The position numbers and the translations under genes were made by a program. This document shows positions 8,908-17,955 of a DNA stretch of 36,805 nt, piece by piece. This stretch comes from a virus, in the IMG/VR virus record IMGVR_UViG_3300017917_000441, positions 1 through 36,805 of that record. One strand, given 5' to 3'. Numbering within the stretch: the stretch's first letter is position 1; the number at the start of each line of letters is the position of its first letter. The notes beneath the pieces are model-generated. The model worked only from the letters and a program-made list of their open reading frames with translations, did no database searches and was not told the origin of the DNA.

Positions 8908-11900
8908 TATGTGTTACTCCCGAGACTGGCTTGTGTTCCAGTAAAGATCGCGCCGCCGTTAGCGACTTGCAATTTGTTGGCAGTGAGCGAGTCAACAATC
9001 TCGACGTCATCCACTGTAGCTGCTGATATGAATATTTCATTTGGTAAACTAGTTATCTGGAATAGGCTACCAAAGTTTAGCGTGCTATCCTTTGGAACTA
9101 TGACCACAGTTGCTAGATCCGGTGCCATCTTGTTGTGTATGTAAGCAGCTAGTTCTGAATAATAGAAGGTATCACCAAAGTCCCAATTTTCTAATGCAAA
9201 GTATTCATCTATGGTAGTGATGACCTTGCTCCTTAGCTCATTTGGGCTTAGCTTAGATGCAGTCGTCTTGACTATCTTAAACATGGCTTGCAATGACGTT
9301 TCTGCCTTGCTACCAAACAATGGACGATATCTAGCTGGATTATAGATGATAGCGTCGCTGACTGACTTAAACATCTCGAGATCAGAATAAGCCAGGGAAA
9401 GATCTACCACGCTGGTCGCTACAGGTTCTGTTACCGTGCCTGTGGTGTCAGCTATCCAACGCCTGTATTCTGTGTCATAGCTAGTAGGCAGTATGAACAT
9501 GTCAATGATGTTCGTAGGAGTAGGATCTATCCTCCTGTCGCTAGGTGCATTGTGCTTATACTGGAAGTAGAAATCTGATCTGCCTGTGTAGAGCCTATAA
9601 TCTGTGGTTTCTACGATCCTGCGCACGTTGTCAAAGAGCTCTGACTTGTAAAACTTATCTTCATCCGTGGCATAAAATACCGTCCCAAGGGGATTGGCAT
9701 TTATGCCATTAACTTCTATGTCACCTAGTGTAGCATAGCTCCTGCTGATGGATTCTGGCGATATCCAAGCAAACCTATCGAGGTTATCGTAATCTAGATA
9801 TTTCTCCTGATACACTTTCTTGAGTTCAGCGTTGGTGCCTTCGTTAACTAGGATATCAAATATTTCTGGATCGTCAGGCACACCGTCGTCGTCGCTGTCA
9901 CTTAGCGTGACCTTGATCAACGTGTCATCCTTGTAGCCATCTGAGTAAGTCACAGCATCATAAACAGTCCAGACATAGTCTGTGCTCAACAAGTCTGCGC
10001 TGTCAGGCAAGCTGTTGCTGCGTAACACCTTGATCGAATCAGTGACCAAGCTGCTAGTGCGAGTGTCATAGATCCTAGTCCTTGAATCAAAATAGAATCT
10101 CGTGCCTTTCACGCTGCCAAAGTAGTAGTTTAGTCGCCTGCGATATACCTGATAGGTAGTCTGAGATACCGCAGTAGAACTACCGCTATCTGGATTGATG
10201 AATGCTATGAACCAGCTGTTGTCTGAATTAGTACCAGAAGTGTTGCCGCCGCTAGTAACATCGATAGGTGTTCTAGACTCGAACATGAGATTGTTTGCGG
10301 TTATGATCTTCCATTCTCTGGCATTTATGTCATATCTCAGACCAAAGTTAGCATTGTTCAACATCTGAGATAGGATCTGTTGTTCTAGCGTTGAGCTTAT
10401 GGTTTGTCCGTAAGGTGCATAGACATAGGTAGCTCTAGCATCGGTAGGTATGTTTTCGTTTAGCACGACAGGACCATTGCCAGTCGAAAGCACGCCTTTG
10501 CCAGCAGCAGTACCGTCGTCAACAGTGCTCAGCACCGTCACCCATATATAGGTCCTGTGTCCGGCTAGTGTTGGTGTTCCTGTCTTTAGGCTGCGATCAA
10601 TATCAAAGTATTTGCCAGCAGGTGCTTCCATCTTTATCAGAGAACCTGGACGCATGTATATCCTGTTGCCAGAAGCAACTTCACCAATGCTCTGTGGAGC
10701 ATACTCGTCGTTGTCATCAATTATAGCAAAGTAGCCATTGCATGCATCATTCTCTGCTATGACTCTCTTCCATATCAATGTGCTTGGCAAGGGATTCTTA
10801 GCATACCTAGCATAGTACAAGTTGAGGCTTTCCTTGCTCCTTATAGATTCGCTGAGCTCGCCCCTGATGTATCGCTGTATGTCTGATGCAGTGTTCCACG
10901 TGAATTCGTTGATCACTTCGTCTTCTTCTTTGTATAGATAACCATCGTCACCAAAGAAGTTAGTTGAACTGTACTTTGAAGTAGGATCAGTTATGTCAAG
11001 GAACCTAGACAGACCAGATGCTGTCCTGTTAACGCTCTTGACCTTGGCAATGTCAGTGAACTTGGTGTTTGGTAAGGTATTGTAATCCTCACCATTGACC
11101 ATCCTGTTCTGTGTGTAGTAGTATTGTGGTGCCTTCTCCTTGACATCAGCTAGAGTTTCTCTGGCGCTGGCATTGCTAACCGTGTATTGCAAGTTAGCTC
11201 TGATGATGAGGCTTTCTATCTTTCCTGAGCGAGAGATGTATGGTATGTTGATAGGAACATTCCTCATCTCTTGTGGAGATATGCTGTAGGTTAAGCCATT
11301 GCTAATCCTAACCACTGCTCTGTAAGTACCGACTGGTATGTTGGTAAACACGCCGTCGCCAAACACTAGATCGATCTGATCTGATGCGCGGCTAGTGACA
11401 GAATACAAGTTTCTGTTAGAGCTAGACTCTGCGTTATAGATCACGTTGCTGTCTCGTAAGCTAGGAACCTGGGTCCACTCGTTAGTATAGACGCCTGCAT
11501 TGTTAGTCTCAAACAACCACACATCTTCGTTGTTGATGTTGTTAACGTTGAGTCCTACGATCCTGTTAGCCAAGCTTTCTGTGATGGTAAAGTCTAGGTT
11601 AGTTAGCGTACCTTGCTTGAATGCTAGGAAGAAACCAGTGTTTACTGATGCGTTTCCTCTGCCATCGTTCCTGAACACCATTCCTAGGCTATCGCTTGGA
11701 GCAGGCGAAGCTTCTCGCACGCCCTTGTTGGCATCTAGTTCTACGCTGTAAACTTCAAAAGGATAGCTAGATCCGTTAGCAGTAGATGAGAAGCTAAAGA
11801 CAGGAACGATGTTATCACGTAATCTAAGCTGATAGAGATCGTGCCTGACAGAACCAATGGTTACCGTGCCAGTTGGTCTTCCCACTCGCTGGCTGGGCTG

Positions 11901-12392
11901 CAATGCAGCGTTCATTATGGCTGTGAACTGCTCAAACCAATCAATGTTAGTGGGATCGTCCCAAAATATAGGAGCGTTTGCTAGGTTCCTGCCTGAGCTG
12001 TCTCTCACTGTTTCAGTGGTAGTCACGCTGACTACCTTGATCAATCCACTTGCTGCTTTAGTGCGGTTTGGGCTGTAGCCCAGCAGCTTGGCCAAGCGAT
12101 AGACGCTATCTCTGCGCTCAGCAGTTTCCATGAAGTTCTCACGGGCGTTTAGATCTGAGCGGAAAGTGATGCTCTGTCCCATGAACGCCATGAGGTCAAG
12201 CAGCGCAACAAACTCTGAGCTTTCTATGTAATCGTTGAAGTCCTCAGGATAGTAAGTCCTGAGATAATCAACCATGCTCTTGCGCAGCGTCTCGAAATCA
12301 TAGCTCTGGAAATCTGCCGTGCGGAAAGTGGAGTAAAGCTTCTTCCAATCTTCTGCGGCGAATAAGTTGCTCTGCCTGGTGCTAACGGCCAT
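8907..12392 (-). CDS. 6: Baseplate wedge protein gp6-like
   Basis: This is a T4 gp6-family (baseplate-J-like) wedge protein, which forms the inner ring that joins wedges around the hub. The N-terminal 150 residues carry the family signature: a helical region with YDFETLRKSMVDYLR, FMGQSITFRSDLNARENF and LAKLLGYSPNRTKAA. I place the start at ATG 12392 (MAVSTRQSN), because GAGGA lies 6 bases upstream; an in-frame TTG at 12410 would lie upstream of that ribosome-binding site. The product is 1161 residues against about 660 for T4 gp6, so roughly 500 residues are extra. Near residue 830 there is an acidic loop, DSDDDGVPDD, like a thrombospondin type-3/EF calcium-binding loop. Its stop overlaps the start of the giant protein. 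Assignment is strong; the role of the extra domains is unknown. Confidence 0.92.
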   Translation of the reverse strand: MAVSTRQSNLFAAEDWKKLYSTFRTADFQSYDFETLRKSMVDYLRTYYPEDFNDYIESSEFVALLDLMAFMGQSITFRSDLNARENFMETAERRDSVYRLAKLLGYSPNRTKAASGLIKVVSVTTTETVRDSSGRNLANAPIFWDDPTNIDWFEQFTAIMNAALQPSQRVGRPTGTVTIGSVRHDLYQLRLRDNIVPVFSFSSTANGSSYPFEVYSVELDANKGVREASPAPSDSLGMVFRNDGRGNASVNTGFFLAFKQGTLTNLDFTITESLANRIVGLNVNNINNEDVWLFETNNAGVYTNEWTQVPSLRDSNVIYNAESSSNRNLYSVTSRASDQIDLVFGDGVFTNIPVGTYRAVVRISNGLTYSISPQEMRNVPINIPYISRSGKIESLIIRANLQYTVSNASARETLADVKEKAPQYYYTQNRMVNGEDYNTLPNTKFTDIAKVKSVNRTASGLSRFLDITDPTSKYSSTNFFGDDGYLYKEEDEVINEFTWNTASDIQRYIRGELSESIRSKESLNLYYARYAKNPLPSTLIWKRVIAENDACNGYFAIIDDNDEYAPQSIGEVASGNRIYMRPGSLIKMEAPAGKYFDIDRSLKTGTPTLAGHRTYIWVTVLSTVDDGTAAGKGVLSTGNGPVVLNENIPTDARATYVYAPYGQTISSTLEQQILSQMLNNANFGLRYDINAREWKIITANNLMFESRTPIDVTSGGNTSGTNSDNSWFIAFINPDSGSSTAVSQTTYQVYRRRLNYYFGSVKGTRFYFDSRTRIYDTRTSSLVTDSIKVLRSNSLPDSADLLSTDYVWTVYDAVTYSDGYKDDTLIKVTLSDSDDDGVPDDPEIFDILVNEGTNAELKKVYQEKYLDYDNLDRFAWISPESISRSYATLGDIEVNGINANPLGTVFYATDEDKFYKSELFDNVRRIVETTDYRLYTGRSDFYFQYKHNAPSDRRIDPTPTNIIDMFILPTSYDTEYRRWIADTTGTVTEPVATSVVDLSLAYSDLEMFKSVSDAIIYNPARYRPLFGSKAETSLQAMFKIVKTTASKLSPNELRSKVITTIDEYFALENWDFGDTFYYSELAAYIHNKMAPDLATVVIVPKDSTLNFGSLFQITSLPNEIFISAATVDDVEIVDSLTANKLQVANGGAIFTGTQASLGSNT

Positions 12393-12410
12393 GGATATTC
12401 CTCTTTTCAA

Positions 12411-12418
12411 TATTTATT
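12411..12418 (-). promoter_or_regulatory. Late promoter motif AATAAATA upstream of gp6
   Basis: The minus strand reads AATAAATA, matching the T4-type late consensus (T/N)ATAAATA. It lies 18 bases before the chosen gp6 ATG at 12392. By the T4 spacing, transcription would begin near 12405, just before the GAGGA ribosome-binding site. This gives a short but usable leader. Identification is by consensus only. Confidence 0.5.
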
Positions 12419-12438
12419 ATGGGAGAAATATGACGTTT

Positions 12439-12810
12439 TTAAGCCGGGCGGGCGGCTCTGCGATCAAAGGTTAGCTGTAGAGTTTCTACTTCGTTAGTGT
12501 TGCTATAGATCAGTCTGAGCTCAAGTATCAACCCTTGCTCATACTGATCTACTAGCACTGATTCAACTTTCAATCTAGGGTCATAGTTAGCTATGCGAGT
12601 GACGTCTTCTACTATGGCGTTTCGCAGCGTTTCAGTGAAGGGTTCATACAAGCTGTCCCATATGATGGTTCCAAAGTCGGGATTCATCAATTTCTCACCC
12701 CTGCGTATGTAGAAATGATTGATGAGATCACGCTTGATCAGCTCAGCATCAGTGAGACTGACTGAGTTTGATTTTATCCCGATCGTGTTGTAACCTCTAT
12801 ACAGCGCCAT
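12439..12810 (-). CDS. 25: Baseplate wedge protein gp25
   Basis: The 123-residue protein matches T4 gp25 (132 residues), the small wedge component related to the sheath-initiating subunit found in all contractile injection systems. The family core is visible: RRGEKLMNPDFGTIIWDSLYEP at about residues 36-57, followed by a helix (TETLRNAIVEDVTRI) and two beta strands. It sits between the gp5-like spike and gp6, as in related phages. The start at 12810 has no Shine-Dalgarno sequence. Upstream is AATAAATAATCC, which places a late-promoter-like motif only 4 bases from the ATG. Translation may depend on coupling with the gp5-like gene, whose stop is 15 bases upstream, or on a leaderless transcript. 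Confidence 0.95.
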   Translation of the reverse strand: MALYRGYNTIGIKSNSVSLTDAELIKRDLINHFYIRRGEKLMNPDFGTIIWDSLYEPFTETLRNAIVEDVTRIANYDPRLKVESVLVDQYEQGLILELRLIYSNTNEVETLQLTFDRRAARPA

Positions 12811-12814
12811 GGAT

Positions 12815-12822
12815 TATTTATT
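12815..12822 (-). promoter_or_regulatory. Late-promoter-like motif AATAAATA immediately before gp25
   Basis: The minus strand reads AATAAATA ending 4 bases before the gp25 ATG. The match equals that of the motif before gp6. If active with T4 spacing, the transcript would start at or near the ATG and be leaderless. It may instead be a chance product of an AT-rich gap. Confidence 0.3.
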
Positions 12823-12825
12823 GGT

Positions 12826-15105
12826 TTAATAACCACTAATTCCGTTGTTTCTAGCACCGTACCACGCACTCTGCCATCCACCATTAGCTTTAGCATAATC
12901 CATTGAGAAGCTGATCTGCTTCTGGATGCTGCCCCAGGATCTGTCTGTGAGAGCATTGACACCTGTTTGATTAGTGAACACTGTACCGAGTCCGCCACCA
13001 CCTTTGCTACCATAATACAACTGATAAGGTCCACCGGAATATCCGCTATCACCGATGTATTTGTTTAGACCCTCAGCTCTAGCAACTGCAACTGCTTTGT
13101 CGGGATCCATGCCTCTAGCGATAGCTTGCTTCCTGATCTCGTCTTCGATCTGTTGCCTTGATATGTCTTCTGGATAACCACTACCTGGACCATTTTCAGC
13201 TGGTCCTTGTCCGTCAGCACCTGTGTCACCACCACCGCCTGGTTGGCCTCCGTCTGCAGGACGCTCGCAGTTCTCGCCGGTAGCAAATCCAGAAGATCCT
13301 CCGCCAGGGCCTGCTGGTATGCTGCTCATAGGAGATTGAGATTGTATCTCATCAAGTGCTTGTGCAGGGTTGCTGCCCATAGCAAGATCCGGGCCCACGC
13401 CTATCCTAGCAGCGCCGCCGCGTCCTAGTGCTGCGTTCTGCTGGGCTCTGCTCATGCTCGCTGTATCATAGCTTCCCATTGCAGGAGATCCACCTCTACC
13501 TTGTATCTGTGCTTGTGTCAAGCTCGTTGCTGGAGCTTGAGCATTAGTAGTGCTAGTCGTGCCAGCAAGATTACGTGCTTGTGTAGCAGCCGCAGTGTTG
13601 ATCGCATTAGATCTTGCACCTGGTTGCTCAACTGTAAATCCTCTTCCGCCGCCTACTGCTTTAGCATAAGCAGCTTCACCAAAAGTTTCCTTATACTTGC
13701 TTGCATTAAAATTAGAAGATCCCGGAACTAAGCTTAATGCAGGGTCTTGACCAGTTGGTGGCACTGCGCCACCACGTCCTGCTTGTTGGTTGTATTCCTG
13801 TCGTTGCTCGGTGCCTTGAGCACCAGTATTTGTGTTTGCAGGATTTTGTCCATTTTCATGGCTCTTGTAAGGTTCGTGGCTTGGAGCGCGTGCCACTGTT
13901 GTCTGGTATCCATCTACGTCTGCTGGTTTTTCAGGCGGCACTTGCTCAGCTTCTTTAGCTTCACCCGAGTTCCAACGGAAGCACTTGCCTTGCACAACTA
14001 AGAAGTTGAATGCCTTGATAAAGACATCCTTGAAGGATGTCATCATTATCTCTTGGCAAGAATGCAAGTGTAAACTATCTACGCCTTCAATCATGGTCTT
14101 AGCACCGTGTATCTGCATCTCTTTGGTGCCTTGTATCTTGGTACCTTCCATACCTACCAGCTTGAGATTCTTGCCAGCATGTATGCTTACATTATTGTTA
14201 CCGTGTATGTTTATGTCGCCTTCGCTAGCAAGATTGATTCCTGCTTGACCATAGACATCTATCTGACCGCTAGGGCTAAGTTCTATCCATCCAGATCCTT
14301 GTGCATTGATTAGATATATCATGCCAGTGTCGTCATGCATGGTTATCTGATTGCCGCCGGCAGTCCTCAATCGTATTAGCTTGCTAGCACCACCTTCATC
14401 TCCATCATCCATAGCAAAGCTATGGCCAGATGGGGTCGAGAAGCCCATGACGTTAGATGGGGATTCACGGAAGGAACTAGTAGACACTGGACCGCGCAAT
14501 GGATCATCTTGCACGCCTTGAGTCTGATAAGTTGCAGCAGAAGGATGCGGCGGTCTTTGTACCGTCCTTATATCAGTGGCGCTCAATACCTCTCCGCTAG
14601 CAGGATCAAACTCAGCTTCAGGCTGGCCGCTCTGTCCTTTGCCAATAGCAGGAATCATGCCATGTGCGACTTCAGGAATCGCCGCAAACCAATAGCCCCT
14701 AGATATGTCGCCATCAGCAAACACGATCAGGACTTTTGTTCCTATAGCCGGTGGTTGAACCCACATGCCAAAGGTGCTTACATCTTCTTGTTTCTTAGCA
14801 TTGTCTAGAGACCCTGCTGTAAATTGATCTCTGTCTGCTCCTTTGAATTGACCAGCTGTTACTTCACCTGTTATTCTCTGAGTGGCGCTATAGCTGGTGA
14901 TGCCATAGAATGGGTTAGCATATTGCACAGTAACCCAACTGCTAGTTACTAGAGGATCACCGCCGTAGCTTGGAACCCAAACTTGCAATCTACCAGAGAA
15001 CAAGGTATCATAGTTGTTCACTACTACAGCAGTATGCACTGCGTAATCTGCTTTAAAGCCTACTCGTTCTTGACGATCTTCTGGTCTCGTTGGTTGATTG
15101 ATCAT
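12826..15105 (-). CDS. 5: Baseplate hub spike, gp5-like, with C-terminal lysozyme-like domain
   Basis: The 759-residue protein has the build of a central tail spike. Residues about 25-150 form an OB-fold domain (GRLQVWVPS; GMWVQPPAIGTKVLIVF; RGYWFAA). Residues about 225-385 form a VgrG/gp5C-like beta-helix with repeated short strands (GDINIHGNNNVSIHAGKNLKL). A long Gly/Gln/Ala-rich linker with GRGG elements follows, at about 395-650. The C-terminal 85 residues resemble a transglycosylase/lysozyme fold: candidate catalytic Glu678 in ARAEGLNKYIGDSG, then GGPYQLYYG and WYGARNNGISGY. T4 gp5 instead carries its lysozyme between the OB domain and the helix. Role: puncturing the envelope and opening the peptidoglycan. 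The start follows AGGATAG with 9 bases to ATG 15105. Domain order is seen directly; enzymatic activity is inferred. Confidence 0.88.
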   Translation of the reverse strand: MINQPTRPEDRQERVGFKADYAVHTAVVVNNYDTLFSGRLQVWVPSYGGDPLVTSSWVTVQYANPFYGITSYSATQRITGEVTAGQFKGADRDQFTAGSLDNAKKQEDVSTFGMWVQPPAIGTKVLIVFADGDISRGYWFAAIPEVAHGMIPAIGKGQSGQPEAEFDPASGEVLSATDIRTVQRPPHPSAATYQTQGVQDDPLRGPVSTSSFRESPSNVMGFSTPSGHSFAMDDGDEGGASKLIRLRTAGGNQITMHDDTGMIYLINAQGSGWIELSPSGQIDVYGQAGINLASEGDINIHGNNNVSIHAGKNLKLVGMEGTKIQGTKEMQIHGAKTMIEGVDSLHLHSCQEIMMTSFKDVFIKAFNFLVVQGKCFRWNSGEAKEAEQVPPEKPADVDGYQTTVARAPSHEPYKSHENGQNPANTNTGAQGTEQRQEYNQQAGRGGAVPPTGQDPALSLVPGSSNFNASKYKETFGEAAYAKAVGGGRGFTVEQPGARSNAINTAAATQARNLAGTTSTTNAQAPATSLTQAQIQGRGGSPAMGSYDTASMSRAQQNAALGRGGAARIGVGPDLAMGSNPAQALDEIQSQSPMSSIPAGPGGGSSGFATGENCERPADGGQPGGGGDTGADGQGPAENGPGSGYPEDISRQQIEDEIRKQAIARGMDPDKAVAVARAEGLNKYIGDSGYSGGPYQLYYGSKGGGGLGTVFTNQTGVNALTDRSWGSIQKQISFSMDYAKANGGWQSAWYGARNNGISGY

Positions 15106-15137
15106 GACTTAATCTATCCTATTAATACTTGTGATTC

Positions 15138-17954
15138 TCAGCCAGCATCATCTGCTGCGCCTGGGCTAGATGTGTTAGTAGTTGGCGATACTGGGGCTGG
15201 AGGCTGCACTGTGACATTGTTGCTGCTGTTGAATGTAGATGTGTTCACTGTTTGATTGGTATTAGCACCAGTCCTGCCTCCGCTAGTCTGCCTGTCACGG
15301 GTATTTCGGCCGCCTGAATTTTGATTATCCCTATTGACTGCGTTAGATGGTTTGTTCTCTGTTTGGTTCTTAGCTCTGACCATGTGTAAGGTTTGCTTGA
15401 ACTGACCGCTTTCAAACACTGATTCTACTGTTATGACTTGATAGACACCAGTTATCATGGTCTGATCTGTCGTGAGTTCCATCAACCCTGTGGTATCTGA
15501 ATAATCTCTCGGAGTCTTGAACTTGATCTTGGCATAGACCGCTTCTGCGTCAACAGCTATGCTACCATTTCTGTCAAACCCATCAGTTGATATCTCTACT
15601 AGATCGCCTTGTGGCCTGACAGACAAGTCCTGTGGTATCCAATCTGGATCTCCAATGATGTCTATGTCAAGCTGAACTAAGTCAGCATTATTAGGATTGT
15701 TCAGCTGCTGATCAAAGTATTCTTGCACGGCAGTATCTCTGGCACCCCTTAGGATAGTATAAGATGCTTGCCCAGGCTGGCCCATGTAAGCATATGTTGT
15801 TTCGTTAGTTCCTGGGTTATCTGGTGCAACGGTATCTTCCACAGTGTTCGTGCCGGACATCGCCTGGCTGGCGCTAGGACTTGCATTCTGGAATAGATTG
15901 AAGTAAGCTAGATTATACTGTAGATCAATGTTGATGATGTCTTGGTTCTTGCCTGTGAACAACCAATTATACTCTTTAGCTATCAGTCCTCGATCAACAG
16001 TAGCTTGTCCTGCATATGGATATATCTCTCCGTACTTGAAGTACGTGGTTACTTTGTAGGTTACTGTTCTCTGATAACGCTGCCTGATCTTATCAAACTC
16101 GCCTAGTTCCACGACAGGTATGACCTTGATCAATTCCATGGGTTTATCTTTTTGGCTGTTAGGCGCGTCAGTCGTCATCCTATCCTGGAAGTATTTGGTT
16201 TGCATGGCTATGCGCTGCACCACGTCCTTGATGTTAGATCCGCCTGCTACCTCAAAATATTGCCTGAGTGGATCATTAACTGGTGCATCAGTTGGACCAC
16301 CAGCAGTTGGTCTCGAAGTACCTCGCTTGTATATCACCGTGCTATCGCTGTCTACTGATTTGAAAGTTACCTTGCTGTTCAGCAGTTCATCGTTCTTGCT
16401 GTTGTTAGGACCAAAGCTTGTTACCACGAACTTATATCTGTCAGGTAACTCACAAAGCTTCTTATCTTTGGCATCATCTTCTTGATCGTTCAATGCCTGA
16501 GCTAAACTGTTAGGCCCTTCTACCAGGATCTCTTTGAGATTCTGCCCGTATAGCTGCAATCTTTGCCTTGCTACACCAAACTGTGTGTTGAGGGCAATCT
16601 GGCTGTAAGGGACCATCGTTATGTTATAGGTAGTACCTGCACCGGTGATGTTAAAAGTTATGTTGATTATCTGGCAAGGAATTAACTTAGGGCCAGAATC
16701 TTTTATGTTAGTAACGATCTTACCGTTATCATCATAACCTACGAACTTTATCTCGAGGAGATAAGGCAATTGGAAATGCTGTTGGCTTCCGCCCATCTCG
16801 TCTGCCATTCGCTTGAGCTCTGGAAGGAAGTTTACTCCGTAAGGTTCAACCACAGACATCTCTATAGAAAACAGGTTAGCGTTAGGACTTGCTTTGTTAT
16901 TGCCAATCACACCAGATGTCCTCAAGTTAGAAACATACAGGTCATTCTTCATGCCTGAATCGCCTTTCTTGAAGCCTCCAGACTTCAGCACTGGTCGACC
17001 ACGAAGGTTGCCCGAGTCTTTGCCAGACAACACGAATTCATTGTAGGTGCCGACGTCTAGCATGTAAAGTCCTATCTGGTACGTCCAGTTGACATATTCA
17101 TGCAGTATGTTTGATCTAACTCTTATCTTCCTGTTTAACGGGGTTTCGTTAGCTGATGTTAATGCGGTTACGCCGCCGCCGTTAGTAGTGACGCTGTTAT
17201 TACCGCCAGTTGCCGGCCCAGTTCCTCCTCTGTTAGGATCAGTGGCAGTTCCTTTGTCATCGTCGATAGGAGTAGCAGTGTTTGATGATCCACCGCCTTC
17301 TCTGTTAGGATCAGTGGTAGTAGTTTGGGATCCTTGTTCTGTCTTACTGGTTGACGGGCCAGTTGAGTTTCCTGGGCTTGGTGTAGCATCAGACGTGCCG
17401 CTGGGAGGCGCAGTGCCATTGCTAGGAGAGGCAGTATCGCCTTGATTAGGACGCTGCTGCTGATTCTGAACGCTTGGGGCATCAGTAGCAGCGGATCCAT
17501 CTGTTGTGTTCCTGGCGCTGGCACCAGTTTGGATCTTACCGGGATCATTCGGGTGCTGCGTGCCAGTATTTGGTTTTGGTGTAGTTGAGCTGCCTGATAT
17601 GGCAGAATATGCATCGTCTCTGTTTGGGACAGACCCTACGTTAGATAGTGGTTGTTTAGCATTTGGAAAATTTATGGTACCGTCGGTCTTTACATAGAGC
17701 TGATCTGATACCAGCTTACCTGTGGTTTGTGATTCAACATAAGGATATTTCTGCAATATCTCTTGCAGCTTAGGTTCAGCCTGCATGCGCCAACCATTGG
17801 GGAACGATTCAATCGTCACGCCGTTAACTGTCTGGTATGTCCTGTTGGCTGCTAGATAATCATTCCATTCTGTTCTTGCTTGATTTAGCTGCCTGACTGC
17901 TTCTGCCTTGTCAGCTGCGGTGCTGCTAACAGTAAGCTGGTATTGATCTGCCAT
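15138..17954 (-). CDS. Large baseplate hub protein (gp27-position)
   Basis: A 938-residue protein between gp53 and the gp5-like spike, the place where a gp27-type hub protein is expected. I do not recognise enough sequence to assert homology with T4 gp27 (391 residues). Residues 1-115 form a small N-terminal region. Residues about 115-285 are a Ser/Thr/Gly/Pro/Asn-rich linker with two TDPNR-containing repeats. The folded part, about 285-875, contains stretches typical of hub/tube-like beta domains (SIEMSVVEPYGVNFLPELKR; LPYLLEIKFVGYDDNGKI; TYNITMVPYSQIALNTQFG). The last 65 residues are again low complexity. The start at 17954 follows the gp53 stop by one base (TAACATG). A structural role is well supported by context; the specific name is inference. 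Confidence 0.75.
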   Translation of the reverse strand: MADQYQLTVSSTAADKAEAVRQLNQARTEWNDYLAANRTYQTVNGVTIESFPNGWRMQAEPKLQEILQKYPYVESQTTGKLVSDQLYVKTDGTINFPNAKQPLSNVGSVPNRDDAYSAISGSSTTPKPNTGTQHPNDPGKIQTGASARNTTDGSAATDAPSVQNQQQRPNQGDTASPSNGTAPPSGTSDATPSPGNSTGPSTSKTEQGSQTTTTDPNREGGGSSNTATPIDDDKGTATDPNRGGTGPATGGNNSVTTNGGGVTALTSANETPLNRKIRVRSNILHEYVNWTYQIGLYMLDVGTYNEFVLSGKDSGNLRGRPVLKSGGFKKGDSGMKNDLYVSNLRTSGVIGNNKASPNANLFSIEMSVVEPYGVNFLPELKRMADEMGGSQQHFQLPYLLEIKFVGYDDNGKIVTNIKDSGPKLIPCQIINITFNITGAGTTYNITMVPYSQIALNTQFGVARQRLQLYGQNLKEILVEGPNSLAQALNDQEDDAKDKKLCELPDRYKFVVTSFGPNNSKNDELLNSKVTFKSVDSDSTVIYKRGTSRPTAGGPTDAPVNDPLRQYFEVAGGSNIKDVVQRIAMQTKYFQDRMTTDAPNSQKDKPMELIKVIPVVELGEFDKIRQRYQRTVTYKVTTYFKYGEIYPYAGQATVDRGLIAKEYNWLFTGKNQDIINIDLQYNLAYFNLFQNASPSASQAMSGTNTVEDTVAPDNPGTNETTYAYMGQPGQASYTILRGARDTAVQEYFDQQLNNPNNADLVQLDIDIIGDPDWIPQDLSVRPQGDLVEISTDGFDRNGSIAVDAEAVYAKIKFKTPRDYSDTTGLMELTTDQTMITGVYQVITVESVFESGQFKQTLHMVRAKNQTENKPSNAVNRDNQNSGGRNTRDRQTSGGRTGANTNQTVNTSTFNSSNNVTVQPPAPVSPTTNTSSPGAADDAG
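17229..17317 (-). repeat. 17-base direct repeat in the hub linker
   Basis: The 17-mer TCTGTTAGGATCAGTGG (plus-strand reading) occurs at 17229-17245 and again at 17301-17317. The offset is 72 bases, exactly 24 codons. It encodes the twice-repeated TDPNR element in the low-complexity linker of the hub protein. Nucleotide identity suggests a fairly recent in-frame duplication. Confidence 0.7.
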
Positions 17955-17955
17955 G

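Noticed and set aside
12393-12410. Upstream TTG start for gp6 (adds MKRGIS)
   Set aside because: The added codons include the GAGGA ribosome-binding site that serves ATG 12392.
14422-14808. 128-aa plus-strand ORF inside the gp5-like gene
   Set aside because: It lies opposite the conserved OB-fold and beta-helix region of gp5 and has no recognisable features.
17168-17614. 148-aa ORF on the same strand as the hub gene in another frame
   Set aside because: It overlaps the low-complexity linker; its composition (Leu/Pro/Ala/Ile) is what a shifted frame of a Ser/Thr/Gly/Pro repeat gives. No ribosome-binding site of its own was noted.
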